Assembly: GCA_964486455.1 (NCBI GenBank)
Contig: CAZAMP010000053.1
Span: 1-27,810, forward strand
Reading direction: 5' to 3'
DNA from: CAZAMP01 sp964486455
GTDB taxonomy: Bacteria > Eisenbacteria > RBG-16-71-46 > CAZAMP01
Length of the DNA: 27,810 bases
Positions 23,440 to 27,810 of the stretch are shown piece by piece (the stretch's first letter is position 1; each line of letters starts with the position of its first letter). A program made the position numbers and the translations under genes. The notes beneath the pieces were generated by a model. The model saw only the letters and a list, made by a program, of their open reading frames with translations, had not been told where the DNA came from and did not search any database.

Positions 23440-26400
23440 ATGCGGCACCCATGGACGAATCACGTTTATTTGCTTGGAGTTACGGTGTGGCTCATATGCG
23501 CCGCCGCCTCCGCCCACGCGCTCGAGTATCGCTTCAACTGCGGCGGTGACGCCTACGAGACCGGGGACGGGAGAATGTTCGCGGCCGACCAGCAGTGGAC
23601 CGCCGGCAATGGCGCGGGCCACACGAGCGGCTGGAGCGACTACTCGGGGATCCCTTGCGGCGGAACTCCTGACCCGACGCTCAATTTTACGACGCGGATC
23701 AACTGGGGATACCGCTTCGACTCGATCCCGAGCGGGACCTACGTCGTCGAGGTCGTGCTGGGCGACTTCCGCATTCACGGGCCGGGGCTCCGGATCTTCC
23801 GCCTGAAGCTGGAGGGCCAGCAGGTCACGCCCAATATCGACGTCTTTGAAGAGAGCCGCCAGAATCGCTATGCGCTCCGCTATCGCCGGGCGGTCGAGGT
23901 CACGGACGGGACGCTCACCGTCGAGCCGCACCACGTGTACGCGAACTCCATCATCTCGGCGGTCTCCGTATGGGACCAGGCCCCCGATACGGATGCCCCA
24001 GCCCCTCCCGCCGGCCTCGAGCTGTGGGACGGTTTCGAGCAAACCCAGCTCCGGTGGGAGGACACGGACGAGGTCGATGTCGATGGCTATCGCGTCTATC
24101 GCGCGATCTCCCACGGCGGCCCATATTCGCTTCTCACGCCCGACGACGTGCACATGCTTCGCTACTTCGATCTCAACGCCTATCCCGGTGTGGAGTATTT
24201 CTACTACGTGACCACGGTCGACGTGTTCGGCAACGAGGGCGCGACCACGGACACGCTGAGCGCAACGGCGATGGAGCGTGAAACGTCGATGCTTCCCCTC
24301 TATGAGATCCAGATCTCCGACACGAACTGGCGGATCATCAACAGCGCCCCCGAAGCCAACACGCTCGTGCCGGCCGTCTTCGTGGCGAACGGCCAGAGCT
24401 ACGACGTCGAGGTTCGCTATCGCGGAAGCTCCACCCGCTCGTATGCCAAGAAATCATGGAAGGTGCGATTCCTGAACGGCGTCCTCTTCAACGGCAGGGA
24501 CGTTCTCAACCTGAACGCCGAGATGCCCGATCGGTCGCTCATACGTGAGGAGCAGGCCTATCGCCTCCTGAACGAGGCGGAGGTCATCTCCCCGACCGCC
24601 GATCACATTCAGCTCTTCGTCAATGACGACGACTACGGGGTCTACACGAACGTGGAGGACCTCGATCGCGAATTCCTGGACCGCGTCGGCCTCGATCCGG
24701 ATGGCAACCTCTACCGCGCATACGACCGGCTGGTGGTGTTGCCGGACACGGCGGCCTACATGGAAGCGTACGAGAAGAAGACCAACGTGGGTGAAGGCTA
24801 CGGGGATCTCATCGAGTTCATCGAGCTTCTGGACAGCACGCCGGCGTCGGACTTCTATCAGACGTTTCTACCCATCTTCGACTTCGAGAACTTCTACCAC
24901 TACTACGCCACGAACACGCTTACCGGCAACGTGGACTTCGGACGCGACGACTACTATCTCTACCACGATCTGGTAGACGACTACTGGTACTGGCTCCCGT
25001 GGGACTACAACGAGACGTTCGGCAACACGGAGAACTGGGACGAGACGCTGGACTACGACACGACGATCTGGCCATCGACGAGCAATCGCCTGATCTTCCG
25101 GGGCTATTCGACCACGCACTTCAAGCAGCGCCACCTCGACCGGTTGCGCCAGCTCTTCGACACGCACTTCTCGCAGGAGACGATGGATCTCAAGATCGAC
25201 AACGCCTATTCGCTGATCGAGGAGAGCGCGCACGTCGATTGGTTCAAGTGGGGTTGGGAAGACAACACCTGGTTCGATGACGGTCCGAACCAGGTGAAGA
25301 GCTTCGTCACGCTCCGAACGGGCCACGTTGAGCCATTGCTTCCCAACTACCTTCCCGATCCGTTCCTGGTCATCAACGAGATCATGGCCTCGAACAGCAG
25401 CACGATCTCCGACGAGTTCGGTGAGTTCGACGACTGGATCGAGATCCACAACCCGACCGACTCGACGGTCGTGCTATCGGGCTTCCATCTGACCGACAAT
25501 TACGCAAACCAGTTCAGGTGGGCGCTACCGGATACGTCGATCCCGGCGGGCGGATACCTGGTTGTCTGGTGCGACGGAGACAGTCTCCAGGGACCGATGC
25601 ACACGAACTTCCGTCTGAGCGCCGCCGGAGAGGTCATCGGCCTCTTCGGGCCTGCCGCCGATGGGAATCCCGCGGTCGACACGAAGGAGTTCGGCGCCGC
25701 GATCGTGGACGTTTCGTTCGGACGCTACCCCGACAACAACTACCACTGGCAGCGGCTGGCCACTCCTACGCCCGGTGGTCCGAACGTGCCGTACGGGAAC
25801 ATTCCTCCGCAGATCTCGAACACGGCACACGAACCTCAGCTTCCCACCCCCGCCGACACGGTCTGGGTCGCCACCGACATCTGGGACGACTACGGCGTCT
25901 CGCAGGCAACGCTACATGTCAATACCGGCACCGGTTTCTCGCCCGTGCCCATGGCCGACGACGGAGCGAGCAACGACGGCGCAGCGAGTGACGGCCGATA
26001 CGGGGCATCGATCCTGCCGCAGATCAGCGGCACGACCGTGAACTACTACGTCGAGGCGCAAGACGACTCGGGCGGCGTGACCGTCGACCCGCTGAGCGCG
26101 CCGATCGAGACGTACTTCTACACCGTCGACTTCCAGATTCCGCCGCTCTTCATCAACGAGTTCCTCGCGTCGAACGTCGCCACGAACCAGGATGAATACG
26201 GCGAGTTCGATGACTGGGTCGAGATCTACAACGCCGGCTCCGAGACGCTCTACGTGGGCGGGATGCACCTCAGCGATGAGCTCGCGTTTCCCACGCAATG
26301 GGTGTTCCCGGACACGTTGATCGAGCCGAACGGCTTCCTGCTGGTCTGGTGCGACAACGATCTCACGCAGGGTTCGATGCACGCGAACTTCAAGCTCGGA

Positions 26401-26883
26401 GCGGGCGGCGAGCAGATCGGGCTATTCGAGACGACGGCCAACGGCGCCGTGCCGGTCGATACGCTCACCTTCGGTGTTCAATCGGCAGATATCTCGATGG
26501 GGCGTCAAACCGACGGCGGTGAGCCGTGGGTGTTCTTCTCGGTACCGACGCCGGGATCGACGAACGAAGTGACGGTCGTTGACCCCGACTACGCACCGAT
26601 ACCGCTGCGCCTCTATCTGGCGCAGTCCGCCCCCAATCCCAGCGCGGGGACCGTACTCATCCCGTTCGGGCTACCGAAGCGGGCGCCGGTGCGATGCGAA
26701 ATCTACGACGTCGGGGGGCGGAGGCTGAGACGGCTCATCGACACCACGCTACCCGCCGGCCACCATCGTCTGAGCTGGGACGGACACGACGACGCGGGCC
26801 GGCAGCTCCCCAGCGGCGTCTACTTCTACAGACTGCACAGCGGCAAGCTCGCGGTGAGCCGAAAGCTGATCTTGACGCGCTGA
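23440..26883 (+). CDS. Secreted multidomain CotH-kinase / lamin-tail-domain protein with FlgD-like C-terminus
   Basis: A 1147-residue exported protein. ATG 23440 begins a signal peptide (hydrophobic VYLLGVTVWLICAAASAHA, cleavage before LEY); the frame is open from 23344, but that part is not signal-like. Domains in order: malectin-like (about 30-177), fibronectin III-like (185-280), CotH kinase-like (283-635), lamin-tail domain 1 (641-782), an Ig-like spacer (785-900), lamin-tail domain 2 (900-1040) and a FlgD-Ig/type IX-like C-terminal domain (1049-1147). The CotH part has RGSSTRSYAKKSWKVRF, a GRDDYYLYHDL segment and the PWDYNETFG motif of the atypical kinase site. The last domain contains 'QSAPNPSAGT' and 'GRQLPSGVYFYRL', as in secreted FCB-group proteins. 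A role in surface adhesion or matrix, perhaps with protein phosphorylation, is inference. Confidence 0.9.
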   Translation: MRHPWTNHVYLLGVTVWLICAAASAHALEYRFNCGGDAYETGDGRMFAADQQWTAGNGAGHTSGWSDYSGIPCGGTPDPTLNFTTRINWGYRFDSIPSGTYVVEVVLGDFRIHGPGLRIFRLKLEGQQVTPNIDVFEESRQNRYALRYRRAVEVTDGTLTVEPHHVYANSIISAVSVWDQAPDTDAPAPPAGLELWDGFEQTQLRWEDTDEVDVDGYRVYRAISHGGPYSLLTPDDVHMLRYFDLNAYPGVEYFYYVTTVDVFGNEGATTDTLSATAMERETSMLPLYEIQISDTNWRIINSAPEANTLVPAVFVANGQSYDVEVRYRGSSTRSYAKKSWKVRFLNGVLFNGRDVLNLNAEMPDRSLIREEQAYRLLNEAEVISPTADHIQLFVNDDDYGVYTNVEDLDREFLDRVGLDPDGNLYRAYDRLVVLPDTAAYMEAYEKKTNVGEGYGDLIEFIELLDSTPASDFYQTFLPIFDFENFYHYYATNTLTGNVDFGRDDYYLYHDLVDDYWYWLPWDYNETFGNTENWDETLDYDTTIWPSTSNRLIFRGYSTTHFKQRHLDRLRQLFDTHFSQETMDLKIDNAYSLIEESAHVDWFKWGWEDNTWFDDGPNQVKSFVTLRTGHVEPLLPNYLPDPFLVINEIMASNSSTISDEFGEFDDWIEIHNPTDSTVVLSGFHLTDNYANQFRWALPDTSIPAGGYLVVWCDGDSLQGPMHTNFRLSAAGEVIGLFGPAADGNPAVDTKEFGAAIVDVSFGRYPDNNYHWQRLATPTPGGPNVPYGNIPPQISNTAHEPQLPTPADTVWVATDIWDDYGVSQATLHVNTGTGFSPVPMADDGASNDGAASDGRYGASILPQISGTTVNYYVEAQDDSGGVTVDPLSAPIETYFYTVDFQIPPLFINEFLASNVATNQDEYGEFDDWVEIYNAGSETLYVGGMHLSDELAFPTQWVFPDTLIEPNGFLLVWCDNDLTQGSMHANFKLGAGGEQIGLFETTANGAVPVDTLTFGVQSADISMGRQTDGGEPWVFFSVPTPGSTNEVTVVDPDYAPIPLRLYLAQSAPNPSAGTVLIPFGLPKRAPVRCEIYDVGGRRLRRLIDTTLPAGHHRLSWDGHDDAGRQLPSGVYFYRLHSGKLAVSRKLILTR

Positions 26884-26908
26884 GTCAAGCGCCCGAGTGG
26901 ACAACAGA

Positions 26909-26955
26909 AAGGGTCGCCTCTTCCTCGTGTGAAGAGCGCGACCCTTGTTTCTTCT
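26909..26955. terminator. Bidirectional terminator between the two surface-protein genes
   Basis: AAGGGTCGC (26909-26917) pairs with GCGACCCTT (26938-26946), and CTCTTC (26918-26923) with GAAGAG (26931-26936), with one bulged C and a seven-base loop. GTTTCTTCT follows on +, and TTTCTGTTGT follows on -, so it can end both convergent transcripts. Confidence 0.85.
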
Positions 26956-26993
26956 CGGCCGAGTTTTCCGCTTCAGCCGTCGGCCTCAGTCAA

Positions 26994-27722
26994 CTACCGG
27001 TAGATCGCCTTCAGCTCCGCCCAGGTCTTCTTCTGCGTCGGCACGATCGGCGCGTTACCGAACATGACCTTTGCAATGTCGTTCTGCTCCAACTCGAACG
27101 AATCGCAGCGAAGCGTCGTGTTCTGGTGGCCGTCCTGAAGCGTTTCACACACCTCGTAGAAACCCGGCGGGATCATGAACCAGCACACGTACCCCTCATC
27201 ATTGGTGATCTGGCAGTCGTAGAAGTTGTCGGGACCGTCGGCGCAGATCTCCCACCCCTCGGCGAGGTAGTCATCTCCGCCCTCATCGAACTGACCGTCG
27301 GCGTCCATGTCGATGAACTTGAAGGCGCAGATCCCAGTCGTCATGGGCGCGACGAAGAACTGACCGTCCTCCTCGGCCGTGAACTCACTGTCAACGGACC
27401 AGTACTCGACCCGAACCACGTACAATCCGTCCAGAGAACCGTCGGGCACAGACCACTCCGTTTCCACATGCGTGGTAGACAGGTGCTCCTCATAGAAGAC
27501 GACGGCGCCATCCGGATCGAAGATCGACACCGTGGTGAGGTCAGGGATCGAGCCGTCGGGATGAACCACGGCCGTGACCCCAAGGACGCCACCCGGATTC
27601 TCGACGTAGTACGGGAAGTCCGGTGTGAGGCTGAGATCGATCCAAGGCGTCGTGGCGAACAATGAGGCGGGGAAGACAAAGAGACAGGCTGCGGCTAGCA
27701 TGAGGCTGTTGCGCGTGAACAT
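26994..27722 (-). CDS. Secreted SdrD-B/prealbumin-like protein with W-x-x-L-K-A-x-Y-R C-terminal tail
   Basis: A 242-residue exported protein. ATG 27722 begins a signal peptide (MFTRNSLMLAAACLFVFPASLFA, cleavage before TTP) and has GGAGGGG six bases upstream; an earlier in-frame start at 27746 is unlikely. Residues about 25-130 look like a beta-sandwich (VLGVTAVVHPDGSIPDL, a macroglobulin/Big-like pattern). Residues about 134-215 resemble an SdrD-type B or SpaA domain: FKFIDMDADGQFDEGGDDYL then AEGWEICADG, with an EF-hand-like Ca-binding loop (DMDADGQFDE) and 'MIPPGFYEVCET'. Six cysteines are spread through it. The end, KKTWAELKAIYR, shares its pattern with the unrelated secreted protein ending at 12412. 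The domain calls are moderate; the molecular role is unknown. Confidence 0.83.
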   Translation of the reverse strand: MFTRNSLMLAAACLFVFPASLFATTPWIDLSLTPDFPYYVENPGGVLGVTAVVHPDGSIPDLTTVSIFDPDGAVVFYEEHLSTTHVETEWSVPDGSLDGLYVVRVEYWSVDSEFTAEEDGQFFVAPMTTGICAFKFIDMDADGQFDEGGDDYLAEGWEICADGPDNFYDCQITNDEGYVCWFMIPPGFYEVCETLQDGHQNTTLRCDSFELEQNDIAKVMFGNAPIVPTQKKTWAELKAIYR

Positions 27723-27756
27723 TGGGTGCCCCTCCGCGATTGTCAACTGTCAGTGA

Positions 27757-27779
27757 CCCGACCACTCGCGAGTGGCGGG
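27757..27779. repeat. Inverted repeat upstream of the SdrD-B-like gene
   Basis: CCACTCGCGAGTGG (27762-27775) is a perfect 14-bp palindrome flanked by CCCG (27757-27760) and CGGG (27776-27779), giving an extended stem with one bulged A. It lies 40-57 bases before the start of the minus-strand gene, where an operator or leader hairpin could be. Confidence 0.45.
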
Positions 27780-27810
27780 CATCGAGCATTAGCGTGCGCG
27801 CCCTAGGCTG

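Noticed and set aside
27741..27746. TTGACA on the minus strand as a -35 box for the last gene
   Set aside because: It lies only about 20 bases before the start codon, so the -10 would fall within the coding sequence and leave no room for the ribosome binding site.

Overview
The window is GC-rich chromosomal DNA (roughly 60% GC by eye) from a bacterium with a diderm envelope and an elaborate extracellular protein set. Genes sit close together with GGAGG-type ribosome binding sites, and several starts are GTG or TTG. A PEP-CTERM anchor, a FlgD-like/type IX-secretion-like C-terminal domain, an SdrD-type B domain and an encoded selenocysteine together suggest an uncultured lineage near the FCB superphylum (Eisenbacteria or Krumholzibacteriota-like). 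That placement is inference from gene content. I see no tRNA, rRNA, CRISPR array, insertion sequence, phage gene or transcription-factor gene.

Layout: (1) 1-1422: the 3' part of a PEP-CTERM surface protein, a terminator, then a 7Fe ferredoxin with its own terminator. (2) 1470-11518: pyrimidine uptake and reductive breakdown. An SLC23/NCS2-type permease is on +. Convergent to it on - is the run mmsA > beta-ureidopropionase > dihydropyrimidinase > class III aminotransferase > preT > preA, with a DUF4230-like membrane protein behind it. The enzymes would take uracil to beta-alanine, malonate semialdehyde and acetyl-CoA, and thymine to 3-aminoisobutyrate, methylmalonate semialdehyde and propionyl-CoA. 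(3) 11720-12412: a Cys-rich secreted protein, transcribed divergently from the operon. (4) 12565-14871 (-): fumarylacetoacetase and an unassigned 335-residue protein. (5) 15117-21665 (+): a peroxiredoxin whose peroxidatic residue is an in-frame UGA (selenocysteine), mutY, moaA-moaD-moaE, a short-type homogentisate 1,2-dioxygenase and an AMP-forming acyl-CoA synthetase. Regions 4 and 5 hold the late steps of tyrosine catabolism split over two divergent units. (6) 21792-27722: a membrane-bound diguanylate cyclase, a large secreted CotH-kinase/lamin-tail protein and, convergent to it across a bidirectional terminator, a secreted SdrD-B-like protein.

The two observations most worth following are these. 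The peroxiredoxin is a cysteine-free selenoprotein with a good SECIS-like hairpin at 15280-15303, and an ordinary annotation would break or miss it. Two otherwise unrelated secreted proteins, 15 kb apart, end in the same tail pattern, [ST]-W-x-x-[IL]-K-A-x-Y-R-stop. This looks like an undescribed C-terminal sorting or processing signal, in a genome that also uses PEP-CTERM and FlgD-like C-termini.
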